DNA from: Ascaphus truei
Lineage: Eukaryota; Chordata; Amphibia; Anura; Ascaphidae
Length of the DNA: 64,000 bases
Direction: 5' to 3'
Assembly (NCBI GenBank): GCA_036426205.1
Contig: CM071567.1
Span: forward strand, 295,153,614 to 295,217,613
Position 1 is the stretch's first letter. Every line of letters starts with the position of its first letter. Position numbers and translations under genes: made by a program. Below, piece after piece: positions 34,569-44,668 of this stretch. The notes below the pieces were generated by a model that was not told where the DNA came from, did not search any database, and saw only the letters and a list, made by a program, of their open reading frames with translations.

Positions 34569-34603
34569 CTGAGGAAGATCTCCATGTGGGACCGAAACGT
34601 TGG
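34569..34603 (+). ncRNA. Hammerhead-like core in the PLE 3' region
   Basis: CTGAGGA (34569-34575) fits the conserved CUGANGA box, and GAAAC (34594-34598) fits the GAAA box; between them lies a short, imperfect stem II. PLE terminal repeats are known to carry hammerhead motifs with a very small stem III; here 'aaacgtt' would be that stem in a dimer. Stem II pairing is weak, so cleavage is doubtful. Confidence 0.5.
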
Positions 34604-34739
34604 CTTACGTGTGTCTATGTTTTGAATACAGTTTTTTTTTATTAACCCTGTGCAGTTTGCTGTCTCTTTACTGGTCCTTGGATTGGTTCGTATGCTATAT
34701 ATATATATATATATTATGCTTTACTGTGGAGGGTTTTTG

Positions 34740-35105
34740 TCACTTTTTTTACCCACCATTACCTTAATGACAGTGGTGATTACCTAGTCTAGTCTCAAAC
34801 CTGCTAGCCATTAAGACCAGCCTCACACTGATGATACCCATCAAGGTTGAAACATGTATGTGAGTAGGTCTAATGGCTTTGCATCTCATCCCAGCCTCTG
34901 TTTAAAAGCTGTGTTTAAAACAGCATGCATTGGCTTGAGGATTGGCTTGTGTAATACGAGCTTGAGACAAAAGGTGGCACTGAGTGCTCATTTGCATGTC
35001 ATTTCCCAGAATCCCTTGCTGCAGTGGAAGCGCTGTATGCTGGGTGACAATGGGGAAAGACAGGGTTGCAGACCTGTCTAAGACATGCAAATGAACATAC
35101 AGTAA
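34740..35105 (+). repeat. Copy 2 of repeat R with adjacent hammerhead motif
   Basis: The block 'gtgctcatttgcatgtcatt', 'cccagaatcccttgctgcag', 'gctgggtgacaatggggaaa', 'gcagacctgtctaagacatg' runs 34985-35090. At the left, 34727-34765 is 'gtggagggtttttgtcac..acccaccat', the end segment also seen at 37.21 and (reversed) 55.43 kb. Confidence 0.75.
34822..34864 (+). ncRNA. Hammerhead ribozyme candidate, complete core
   Basis: Stem I CTCACA (34822-34827) pairs perfectly with TGTGAG (34859-34864). CTGATGA (34828-34834) matches CUGANGA. Stem II is ACC...GGT around a CATCAA loop, with a T-T mismatch at its base. GAAA is at 34849-34852. The stem III segment 'acatgt' is self-complementary with no loop, as in minimal PLE hammerheads that act as dimers; predicted cleavage follows GTA at 34856-34858. 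It sits just upstream of a repeat R copy. Confidence 0.7.
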
Positions 35106-35111
35106 TATTTA

Positions 35112-35118
35112 CAGTTGC

Positions 35119-35212
<94 letters not shown>

Positions 35213-35218
35213 ATATAT
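35112..35218. repeat. (TA)n(GA)n microsatellite
   Basis: About 27 bases of TA, about 63 bases of GA and a short TA run. It directly abuts the inverted repeat at 35220. Confidence 0.95.
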
Positions 35219-35219
35219 A

Positions 35220-35475
35220 TTCCTTACCAGGTAGATCCAGGATCCCAGGGCCACAAAGCAAGGAAGAGACAGCACACTCGGGAATATCAAAAAAACGTGT
35301 ATTAGAAAAAAAACAGACAAGGGAGTGCTCTCTTGAGAAAGGTCCTGTGTCTACGACCGAAACGTCGGTGATTGTGCCAGTTTTTTTTCTAATACACATT
35401 TTTTTAATATTCCTGAGTGTGCTGTCTCTTCCTTGTTTTGTGGCCCTGGGATCCTGGATCTACCTGGTAAGGAAT
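35220..35475. repeat. 95-bp inverted repeat enclosing a hammerhead-like loop
   Basis: Arm 35220-35314 ('ttccttaccaggtagatcc', 'agggccacaaagcaaggaag') is matched in reverse at 35379-35475 ('cttccttgttttgtggccct', 'ggatctacctggtaaggaa'). The loop 35315-35378 contains TTGAGAA, 'aggtcc..gacc' and GAAACG, a degenerate hammerhead-like core. The right arm continues into the repeat shared with 6500-6600. Confidence 0.85.
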
Positions 35476-35559
35476 CTATTTATGCATACTTCCTGTATGG
35501 GACAAGCACCTATTTTTGCTTTATATGTGTGTGCCATCCCAATTTTTTTATATATATAA

Positions 35560-35640
35560 TATATATATATATATTAATATATATATATATTATATATATC
35601 TATATAATATATTATATATATATATAATATATGTAGATAC
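35560..35640. repeat. (TA)n-rich microsatellite
   Basis: Nearly pure A/T with repeated 'atatat'. A similar run is at 36295-36365. Confidence 0.9.
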
Positions 35641-36300
35641 ATTAAGGGTATCAGTACCGTGTTAGCCGAGCTTCAATAATCAAAAAATAAGATGATGAAC
35701 CGTTCTGTGGCTAACGAAATACTTTTTTTGTGCGAGCTTTCAAGATACACTGATCTTTCTTCCGGCGATGTTAAAATGAATGAAGCAAAAGGTATACTTA
35801 AAAACAGTGTCTCTTGGATGTTATCTGTGCTGTTCCTTCCCCGGTGTGGATGTTGTTTTTGGCTAGAGGGTCAAAAGGTTACTGAAAGCAAGTGAAGAAA
35901 GAGTGTGTATGTGTATCAGTGTGAATAAAATGAATGGAAGCCCACATATATACAGTGCTTTGCACAAGGTGTGTGTGGAGTGAGAGTGGATTTAAATGGT
36001 GTGGGTGGGTGTGGAAATGTGAGAGTTTGTAGCACAACTCAGTTGAAAGTATACACTAAGTATCCACACACACTTTTAGTTGTGCTACAAACTCTCACAT
36101 TTCCAAACAAACAAACTATTATTATAATATCGGACCTCCTCCATTCTGGTGACTATCTTCAATTCTCTGTGTTTTTATCCCTATGTGAGTACAACGGAAG
36201 AAGAGATCAGTGTATCTCGAAAGCTCGCACAAATAAACAGCATTCGTTGCCACAAACGTCTATCATCTATTTATTTTTTGATTATAGATATAAACATAGA
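35640..36300. repeat. PLE-type inverted repeat with paired hammerhead-like motifs
   Basis: Left end 'gaaccgttctgtggctaacg' to 'tgcgagctttcaagatacac' (35697-35750) faces right end 'tgtatctcgaaagctcgcac' to 'cgttgccacaaacg' (36210-36265). Minus strand of the left arm and plus strand of the right arm both give CGGAAGA, then a 5-bp stem around loop CAGTGT, then GAAAG. The outer stem pair is A-T in one and G-C in the other. Between them is a second inverted repeat (36011-36050 against 36063-36106, 'gtgagagtttgtagcacaac'). Confidence 0.78.
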
Positions 36301-36369
36301 TAGATACATTATTATATATATAGATATATTATACATATAATATTTATATATATATATATATATGCAGAT

Positions 36370-36660
36370 TATAACTGTATGCTCATCGGCAGTCTTAGGC
36401 AGGTCTGCAACCCCGCCATCCCCCCATCATCACCCAGCATACACACTTCCACTGCAGCAAGGGACTCTGGTAAATGACATGCAATGAGCACACATGTGCA
36501 CTCTTTTGCCTCAAAAAACCATTTTTAACATGGTTCCCTATAGGCTTAAGCTTGCTGCATGGTCACAGCCTTGAGCACAGCCGGGTTAAGGTGCATACCC
36601 AGAAAACCACCCACGACACTGTTTCGACCTTGATGGTCTCATCAGTGTGACGAGACGAGA
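36370..36660 (-). repeat. Copy 3 of repeat R (reverse) with hammerhead-like core
   Basis: Reverse complement of the 36.93-37.20 kb copy, including 'ggtgcatacccagaaaacca' and 'cctataggcttaagcttgc'. At its 5' side on the minus strand (36655-36620) stands CTGATGA, a stem GACC/GGTC around ATCAA, and GAAAC: a textbook hammerhead core with perfect stem II. Stem I pairing is poor in this copy. Confidence 0.75.
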
Positions 36661-36929
36661 GCTTTGACAGGCTGTAATTACACCAAAACTATATATAAAA
36701 TATATATACCTGGTTTTGAACTGGGACGAGACTTAATATGATAAAATTTAATTTATTCCTGATAAAGGTGAACACAACAGATATGTACAAATAAACAGGC
36801 AAAATATACACCTTACTTAAAGATTAGGACGAAGCCATCAGGATACAGACTCGGGCCACTCTCCCATATATTTCAGTTGACATCACAGCAAGACAGGCAG
36901 GTCATACAGCAAAACCTGCATCATCCCAA

Positions 36930-37260
36930 GACCTTGCAGCTGTCTGTGGGTGGTTTTCTGGGTATGCACCTTAACCCTGGCTGTGCTCAAGGTTCTGTGA
37001 CCATCAGCAAGCTTAAGCCTATAGGGAACCATGTTAAATGGTTTTTGAGGCAAAAAGTGACACTGTGTGCTCATTTGCATGTCATTTCCCAGAATCCCTT
37101 GCTGCAGTGGAAGTGCTGTATGCTGGGTGATGATGGGGAAAGGCGGGGTTGCAGACCTGCCTAAGACATGCAGATGAGCATACAGTTGTATTTGCATATT
37201 TGCTTTCCTGTGGAGGGTTTTTGTCACTTTTTTTACTCACCATAACTTAACTCAGTATTA
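36930..37260 (+). repeat. Copy 4 of repeat R
   Basis: Forward copy with 'ggtatgcaccttaaccctgg', 'aagcctatagggaaccatg', the shared 'cagaatcccttgctgcag' block and, at 37203-37245, the end segment 'tgtggagggtttttgtcac..actcaccataac'. Together with 36370-36660 it forms an imperfect inverted pair. Confidence 0.75.
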
Positions 37261-37274
37261 TGGTATATATATAT

Positions 37275-38175
37275 ATACCGTTAATTTAATAAAGTGAAAG
37301 AGTAGAGTCTGCAAGACTTGCACTCACAAACGGATAAAAAACACATGCAGTTGAGAGAATTGTAGAGTGTCACCAGGATGAAGTGGGTCCGATATCAGCT
37401 GTGATGGTAAAGGAAATGTGTCCACTGTATTGAGCCTAGTGATCGGTCAGTCTGTGGGTTAATATGACCGGTAACTCAGATGGGGGCAGAAAGCTTCCCA
37501 GAAGACTTCTCCGCCCTCTGTGGGCACTCGGTAGCCTCTAGTATAAAGGAAATCTGACAAGATTTCGCCCTCTGGACCTCCAATACTCCATGTCTCCTGG
37601 CATAGCGCAAATTACACAATGTCATCACAGCGTCCAGACGCTGACTTCTTCAGGGGTGTCCCCTGCACTGTGGTGGCGGAATTAACCCACAGACTGACCG
37701 ATCACTAGGACACAGTGGACACATTACCTTTACCATCACAGCTGATATTGGAACCCCTTCATCCTGGTGACGCTCTACAATTATCTCAACTTTACCATCA
37801 CAGCTGATAGGGAGAAGGAGCGGCTCAGTGAGTAAAGACGCTGACTCTGGCACTCTGTTTAAAGTCAGGGGAATCTGGTTCAATTCCCAGTGTTGGCTCC
37901 TTGTGACCTTGGGCAAGCCACTTTATCTCCCTTTGCCTCAAGCACCAAAAAAAAACATAGATTGTAAGCTCTACCGTGCAGGGACTGTGTCTGCAAAATA
38001 TCTCTGTAAAGCACTAAATAAAACTAGCAGCGCTATAAAATAACAAACTATTATTATAATATCGGACCTCCTCCATTCTGGTGACTATCTTCAATTCTCT
38101 GTGTTTTTATCCCTATGTGAGTACAAGTCTTGCAGACCCTACTCTTTCACTTTATTAAATTTACGGTTTTACGCT
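37275..38175. repeat. Inverted repeat family pair interrupted by a SINE
   Basis: 37278-37400 ('tttaataaagtgaaagag', 'ctgcaagacttgcactcac') is matched in reverse by 38060-38170 ('gtgagtacaagtcttgcag', 'ctctttcactttattaaa'). Between them 37370-37800 has repeated 'accatcacagctgat' words and a 'ctgacttcttcaggggtgtc' segment reminiscent of PLE ends. The SINE at 37810-38040 lies inside the right side. Confidence 0.7.
37810..38040 (+). repeat. tRNA-derived SINE with CORE-like and L2-like parts
   Basis: A-box-like 'gcggctcagtgagtaa' and B-box 'ggttcaattcc' (37878-37888) mark the tRNA head. 'gtgaccttgggcaagccact' (about 37908) is the conserved block of MIR/CORE-type SINEs. The tail 'agattgtaagctctaccgtg', 'cagggactgtg' and 'agcgctataaaataac' resembles the L2/CR1 3' end it would use for retrotransposition. 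Transcription by Pol III is expected for the family; this copy has no clean TSD. Confidence 0.85.
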
Positions 38176-38179
38176 ATGG

Positions 38180-39640
38180 AGCTGGCGCTTTTCTCTTTTT
38201 TTATTTAGGTAATTGTGTGATCCAGCTAAGATCACCTTGAAGCAGCTGCCTCCTCCATAAGTGACTGATCTTTCAAATTGGACTGCTTATGTTCATCAAC
38301 ATTTTGGTACTGGTTTGAAGTTTATTTTTTATCATTATTTATACTGTTGTGTTATATTTGTATTTTTTAGTGATATTTCAACTGTGCACTATTTCACACA
38401 CAGTTACCTAGCTTAATATTATTTTCAGTCATATTGTCTAGATTTCGTGACACAAAATGCGCTGCTTTCTTTGTGATTATATATATATACACACACACAT
38501 TTCATTTCCATCTTGGTGAATAATACTGTATTTTCACAACATGCAATCAGATTAAAAATCACTGATCCTTATTTTAGATTTATTTTAAGGCATTTTCATG
38601 TTCAGTTCATATGCTTTGTGGATTAAATTCCAATGCGGTTAATAATCCCAATGATTTATTTGCCTTAAAAGTAGACATTTTATTCACAGTTTCACTCTCT
38701 TAAAATACGCAAAATGCCAATCAGATTTTTTTTTTACTGTGATTATGACTGTCACGGTTTTATATTTGCAGTGTATACTGCTAGACTAAATACTCGTTAC
38801 GTTGCATGCCACTTCTACTATTATTTTGATGGTTCTTTAAGAGATATATTATAAGAAATGTCATGATACAATAAAATAATGCATTTTAAAAGCACTTTTT
38901 AGTTGTAAAGTACTTTAATGTGCGTTTAAATATCCATTAAAATAAATGGGACCCAAATCTTCTTTAGCAAGGGAAGTGGTTTCAAGCATATTAAATAAGA
39001 GCGATAGTAGTATATTAATTTACTAAAGATTGACCAGAAGTTATATGTATCAAGAGTCAGAAATTAGCATTGTAGCTCTCTGGTTATATACCGTAGCTAT
39101 TTATGTCATGGTGCTCTCCATCAATCTTACTTTGGCTGTTTCTGGGAACAGTTTGGGGAAAGATATTCTGAAAAAAAGATAGGTGAGAAGTATTACATTT
39201 AGAACGTTATAGTGGAGTATATCAAAATGTATGTAAATACTTTCCCATTTATATCTCATTTAAATCAGTCAGGTATGAGGTGGCATTAACATATTTGCTC
39301 AAGAGATCAGCATCAAATGTAGGAAAGTAAGTTCAATTCATTTTCCCCCAGCTTCTCTTAACTGAAAAGAAAAACGTTCCACTGCAAATGGTATCATTAG
39401 ATACACATCTCACATACGGTAGCAAGATAAGCCATGCATGGGTGGGTCTAGGCACCATTGCCTAAGTATTAGCGCAAAGTATTTTTTTTTCTGCTGCAAC
39501 TCACTCTGCAATTTACCTGCAACAGGCAGTGTCTATTTATATGTGTATATTACACTATTTATTTGTTTTATATACTGCATTTTCTTGTACTGTAGTGCTG
39601 ACGGTTATTCTAACACAAACCAGTGGCAATCGCCAAAAAG
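38180..39640. other. AT-rich sequence, nothing recognised
   Basis: Includes a short (TA)n(CA)n run at about 38480-38500. No ORF with a recognisable domain and no terminal repeats seen. Confidence 0.5.
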
Positions 39641-39647
39641 ACCCAGG

Positions 39648-39840
39648 TACATGCTGGGTCTAGTTTAAGGCATTTCTGCATTGACTAAAGGCCCATCAGA
39701 TTAACAGCGGGGATCCCTGGCAGTCCCATTCAAACTGAATGGGACTGCCAGGACCCCTGCTGTGTTTATCCGATGGGTCATTAGTCAATGCAGAAATGCC
39801 TTAACTTGCCTTAAACTAGCCAGGTTACACCCAGCATGTA
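39648..39840. mobile_element. Hairpin miniature element
   Basis: Nearly perfect palindrome: 'tacatgctgggt' ... 'aaggcatttctgcattgact' ... 'cagtcccattca' on the left, 'tgaatgggactg' ... 'agtcaatgcagaaatgcctt' ... 'acccagcatgta' on the right; centre near 39735. Arms are about 95 bases with a small asymmetry. No TSD could be assigned. Likely a foldback miniature element. Confidence 0.85.
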
Positions 39841-39879
39841 ACAGGGCTAGTTTAAGGCAAGCTTTAGAATACTCGTTGT

Positions 39880-40890
39880 CTCGTCTGTATGTCTGAGATG
39901 GTCTGCAACAATATGAGGGATTTATGAAGCAAACGGGAGGAGTTTAGGCCGTAGTTAATGTGCCTGTTGGCCCAGGCATATTACGAAATGTGCTGCTTGC
40001 ATTAACAGGAGTAGATCCTCAGTGGTCCAATCATTTTTTATGGTGATGTTATAACCATTTAATGTATTGATATCCATAATGCATATCCCCAAAAGGGGAT
40101 TTGTATTACGATACCCTCGTATTTACCTGAAAAATAGCCGATCGCTAACTTTTAACGAACGTCTTGCTTACTCATATGCAAATAATATGGTAATGAGCGG
40201 TTTATCTAATAACGGAAGTCCTCCGACTTCAGTTGATGTTAGCGCATGGCAATAGCACTATAATAGTTAAGACCTTCAAACAACACCTGCTGATGTGCCA
40301 GGAATGCTGTGTCCGGCAAAGGATCAGCTCTTGGCGCTGGAGCAGGATGCCTGGGGCAGCCAGAGCAGCAGCCGAAGACGCAGCAACTCAAGGCAGCCAG
40401 GGGAGCAACAAAGGCAGCTGGAGCTGTGGCTCGAGGAGCAGCAGCAGGGGAAGCAGGAGGAGGATCCTCATAGTCAGGAGCAACCTCGGTGAGGGTTACT
40501 GTCTCCTCTTCCATCTGCTCTTCCACCATTGAGTGTGTATTGTATGGCAGATGGTGCTCATAATCACATGTAACTCTATTGATAGAATTATTATATATTA
40601 AAGTTCATGAATATCTGGATAGGTTGATGAATGTCCAATATAACATATATGATGTGTGGCCAGAGAGGGGTATGTGTCTAATAGTGTGCACCTCACAACC
40701 ACCGCATAAGGCACACTCATTTCTTCCCAGTCCGGTATACTGTATCAACAATATTCATTTATATAACAAGGTAATATAGGGAGCTATAGCCCATTACTTG
40801 TCAGCTTCTCAGGACAGTCCAGTAAATCCACGGCATGCAGTACGTAATGCAGAAGATCCAGAGGTTTGTAGGTAGATACAGAGCCCAGCC
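39880..40890. other. Unassigned sequence with one open frame on the minus strand
   Basis: 40239-40529 (minus) is open for 96 codons, with an acidic start (MVEEQMEEETVTLTEVAPDY) followed by a Pro/Ala-rich stretch. An acidic/Pro-rich segment of this sort occurs in many regulatory or transposon-associated proteins, but I see no domain and no supporting exon. On the plus strand the same DNA is Gln/Ser-rich (cagcagcag-type), so composition alone could keep it open. Function unknown. Confidence 0.35.
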
Positions 40891-41165
40891 AAAAATAGAA
40901 AAGGATAGGAAATCAAGGGCAACTCAAATATATGAATCAATTTATTGCAAGCTCTACAGCAGATGGACAAGATAAAATGCACCTACGCGTCAGCACTTTA
41001 TCAAGGTGTAAGGTGCAACAATCAGCATACATTTTTATACATACCAATTTGCGCCATTAAGATGCTGAGGATGACATCATCAGCGCGCGACCCCAATGCG
41101 AGTCGCGCTGACGCGACTTCGATCCTCATTGGCCGAAAATGTCAGCTGATAAGCTTATTCAATGA
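40890..41165 (-). mobile_element. PLE-like terminal fragment
   Basis: 'aatcaatttattgcaagctctac', 'cacctacgcgtcagcactttatcaagg' and a following 'gatgacatcatcagcgcgcg' parallel 31.26-31.50 kb ('aatccatttatttc', 'cctacgcgtttcgg..ctttatcaagg', 'gcgcgtgacgtcacgg'). The GAAA box is missing on the minus strand, so the ribozyme motif is lost. Confidence 0.55.
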
Positions 41166-41169
41166 AAAC

Positions 41170-42190
41170 AAACTTTAATCAACTACAGAATAATGAACAA
41201 TGACAAAAATAGTAAAATATTTTTAAAAACAAGAACAGTACGGGAGCATAAAGCCCCTAATAGTTTGGCGTGGTTGCCCACTCCATTAATTACAATTACT
41301 AACTCTTTTACAGTAAATTTGAGGCTGTAAATCCTTCCAGCTTTAGAAGCAGAATCAGATCCAGAAGCTTGTTCAGCCATGTCATCTGTTTACCAGTTTA
41401 GCTGATATGGCTGAGTTATTCCGTTTGTAATGTATATTTATTTGAAATTGTAACTTGCTCATGGACGTTATGTTAGGTAACACATTACAGACTTGTGCAC
41501 TAATAAGACTTTTTACGAATGGGAATTTGCAGTGTATTTTATTAATGCGTCTCAACGCTACAATAATCCCCGTTCATACTGTAACATTACGATTGTCGTT
41601 TTGCTATCAGACGTCATTTTTGAATCTCATTAGCTTTGAGGATAACTGTTAAACTAAAGAAAGATCACGTCCATTCACGATTTCAGGAATGATCGTTATT
41701 AGTGCAAAAATGATGAACCCCATAGTGTTTTTGCACACAGGTACAGTATAGCTCTGCAACATGTACAGTATAGGCCAATGCCCCAAATTCTACAGCAGTT
41801 TCAACACTCTTCATACTTACAGTATGGCGTAAATCACACATACACAATGCTAATTAAGACTCAAATGTTTAAACGCAGACCATCTTCTTGGTTCATATAC
41901 CCCATAAGTTTAATTACCACAGTATGTCATGGCTCCCAATGTTTCCATGATTCAAAGTTCATATTTAAACAAGAGATTCTGGTTGTTATAATAATACTGT
42001 GAGGACTATCGGTTCACCATGAAATATTTCTACTTGTAAAGCAAGGTGTACAACTTCTGTATAGTTCAGTGCTAGACTATCTGCAATAGAGATGATTTCA
42101 TTTATTTCATGAAAAATGTGGCAAAAACAGTAAGCTTTTGTTTTGTGCTAATAGACAAAAGCATTTTTTTGACTATTTTTAGAATAGGTT
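41170..42190. other. AT-rich sequence, nothing recognised
   Basis: No domain, terminal repeat or long repeat seen; frames are short. Confidence 0.5.
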
Positions 42191-42198
42191 TGAAGCAT

Positions 42199-42527
42199 AA
42201 GGTCTCTGGAGCTGAACTGCTTTCATTTCAGCTCCCGGGATCCCTTGCATCCTGAGGCACTTAACTCGGAAGAGGGTGCCAGTAGCAGCCCAGACGGGGC
42301 TACTCAGCGATATCAATATGGCGGCTTTAAATGTCCCACATTCTGCGGGCCAATAGGAAGCCGCAACGTCATGCCTTGTGTCTTCCTATAGGCCCATGTG
42401 ATGTGGGAACTTAAACTGCACAGAGATACTGGCAGCACCTACAGAGGTAAGTGTCTTGGAAAGCTGGGGGTCCCCGAAGCTGAAATCAATATGGTTCAGC
42501 TCCAGAGACCCCTGCTTCAAACCTTTT
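42199..42527. repeat. Palindrome C, relative of palindromes A and B
   Basis: Arms 'gtctctggagctgaactgc' and 'ggttcagctccagagac' enclose a diverged middle with 'gtcccacattctgcgggcca'. It lies just outside the left end of foldback element 2. Confidence 0.75.
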
Positions 42528-42926
42528 AAAAAGAAAAAAAAATAAGATGTCGCCAGGAATGCTGATTTAAGGGCCTTATTCTATATCCATCAAAGTAGCA
42601 GCTTGGGCCGTTCAATGGGTATTTTTGGCCGTATATGGGCTCTATGCAGTAAGCGCCGAAAAAGTGCAGTCGCCAAGGGTTGCCGATAGGCCTTATTTTG
42701 GCGATTTGCCCTCGCAGTATTCAGTAAGGGCCGAATCCATGCCGATCCCTGCCGAATCACTGCGAAAGCAAAACTGCAGATGAGCCTGTGCCGAAACAGC
42801 CCGGCTCCCGATAACCTGCCAATAGGCCTTTTCTGCCGATAGGTGTTTGCAGCAGAGAGAGACCAGCCGCTCTCTCAGTGCAAACATCGGCAAAATAAAA
42901 ATTATTTATAAACAACTTTGACTCCT

Positions 42927-43189
42927 AGTGTACATGTGCAGGGCGTCTCCGGAGCTGAACCGCATTGGTTTCAGGTCCGGGGTCCCCCTGCTTCCCAAGA
43001 TACAGGCCCCTTTATGAGGTGCCGGTATCCCTCTGCATTTAAAGGTCCCGATCACGTGACCGCGGAATGTAAACAAAGCAGAGGGATACCGGCACCCCCT
43101 AAAGGGGCCTGTATCTCGGGGAGCAGGGGGTCCCCGGACCTAAAACCAAAGCGGTTCTTCTCCGGAGACCCTCTGCACATCTACAGTAT
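42927..43189. repeat. Palindrome A, copy 3
   Basis: Same plan as 19366-19624: 'tctccggagctgaaccgc' to 'gatacaggcccctttatg' mirrored by 'aaaggggcctgtatctcg' to 'gcggttcttctccggaga'. Centre 'gatcacgtgacc'. Copy 2 is at 24802-25062. Confidence 0.9.
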
Positions 43190-43272
43190 GAATAAAACAC
43201 CCATATCAATAAACACTCATTCCTTACCTTTGCGGCTATGTCCTACAGTAACGAAGCAGCATGAATGTATTT

Positions 43273-43550
43273 TTAATAATAGTGTACTGTGAGCAGGGGG
43301 TCCCCTGAGCTGAACCACGTTGCTTTGTGGACCAGGGACCCCTGCTTCCCGAGTTACAGGCCCCGGTATGTGTCCTCGAGTGGCAGTGTCGCCGCCATCT
43401 TTATAGCGTCCATTCGCGCCGTGTCCGCTATAAATATGGCGGTGACACTGTAACCGATGCCCCAAACCGGGGCCTGTAACTCGGGAAGCAGGGGGTCTCT
43501 GAGCTACAAATCAATGCGGTTCAGCTCAGGGGACCCCCTGCTTCCGCACA
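43273..43550. repeat. Palindrome B, copy 2
   Basis: Arms 'agcagggggtcccctgagc' and 'gctcaggggaccccctgct'; the inner arms 'cccgagttacaggccccgg' and 'ccggggcctgtaactcggg' are nearly perfect. Copy 1 is 24432-24712. Confidence 0.9.
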
Positions 43551-43689
43551 ATATTATTAAAATACATAAATGCTGCTTCATTACCATAGCGTATAGCCGC
43601 TAAGGCAATGAAGGGGTTAAGGCAGAATAGCATGTTTATTGGGCACATTTGTCCCCAATAAATATTGCAATAAACAACATACACCCCCT

Positions 43690-44668
43690 GTGTATTTAAA
43701 ATACATAAACAACAGTAAATACATTAAATACATATAGCACTCACCCATTTCCGGCTGCCACGATGAAGGCCATCCTCATCTTCATCCTGCCCATGCCCAT
43801 CCGCTGCTGCAAAACAGACACAAGAATGAAAACATCCAATGTAATGTCGCCTAACCTCTTAATCACCATAGCGGTTATTAACCGCTACAGTCATTAAGGG
43901 ATTAACCCACCCTCACCCACCACTCGGGATGCCTACATACCCTCCCACACTGACCCCCACCCTGTGAGGCCTAACCACCCTCACCCACTACCCACAAGGG
44001 AGGCGTACCCACATACCGTTGGGGCCAATACACCCCCCCACCCCCAGTACCCACAATAAAAACAATACACAGCCCCACAATAAGCAGCATTCTATTTATT
44101 AAATACATTACCCACCCCCTGTGCCCCCCCATTAATACATGATTTATCCTTTTACATACAGGGTTCATACCCCAGCCCCACGCGAGTCCCTGGTGGGCTT
44201 GCGGGGCACCTGACAAACCTACAGGGTACCAGCAACATGTTTCAAACAGGTTCTGGAGGCCTGTTGGTACGTCCCACCAAGCGCCATGGCCCCCAGGTGG
44301 TCTCCTTGGGGCACCGTGGGCCACAATTGTGTCCCCACGGCAGGCCCGCGGATGTCTGGAAGCCCCGGGTCAGACCCACAGGTGTCTGCGGGGCCTCGGG
44401 TGGTTCCCACAAGGGTCTGGGGAACTCATGAGTGCTCACTACGGGTCCGCGGTGCCCCCATAGATGTGGGACCACCGCTTCATCCCCGCACCTATGGGTC
44501 CGCGGTGCCCCCACAGATGTGAGGCCACTGCTTCATCCCCGCAGGTGTCACCCGTGGAACCACCAGCCTGATACCCGTGAGATACCCGAGGAGACCGCAG
44601 GTGGTCTCCAGAGGTCTCACGCAGAACCAAGAAACCAACCCTGAATGTAAAAAAAATAATTTTCAACA
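43690..44668. repeat. Left arm of the large inverted repeat
   Basis: Mirrors 47199-48300 over about 1 kb. Shared words, in reverse order and complement, include 'ggctgccacgatgaaggcca', 'gttggggccaatacac', 'gtttcaaacaggttctgg', 'gcctcgggtggttcccac' and 'ctgatacccgtgagatacc'. Very GC-rich between 44160 and 44640, with a local 65-base tandem duplication ('gggtccgcggtgcccccac' twice). Confidence 0.9.

Larger units (their letters stand above)
31230..34640 (+). mobile_element. Penelope-like element (PLE)
   Basis: A nearly complete PLE. The left part (31230-31620) includes 'ctacgcgtttcgg..ggtcctttatcaagg', whose minus strand is hammerhead-like. The coding region is 31622-33892. The 3' region carries 'ctgaggaa..gggaccgaaacgttgg' at 34569-34603, then an A/T-rich end and a (TA)n run near 34695. 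Limits are approximate because no TSD was found. Apart from one in-frame stop the coding region is uninterrupted, making this the youngest-looking coding element here. Confidence 0.88.

Noticed and set aside
35112..35218. CRISPR-like or satellite array
   Set aside because: Simple dinucleotide repeat without spacers.
37850..37900. A functional tRNA gene
   Set aside because: A- and B-box-like words are present but the cloverleaf cannot be closed and the sequence runs into CORE-SINE and L2-like parts, so it is a SINE head.
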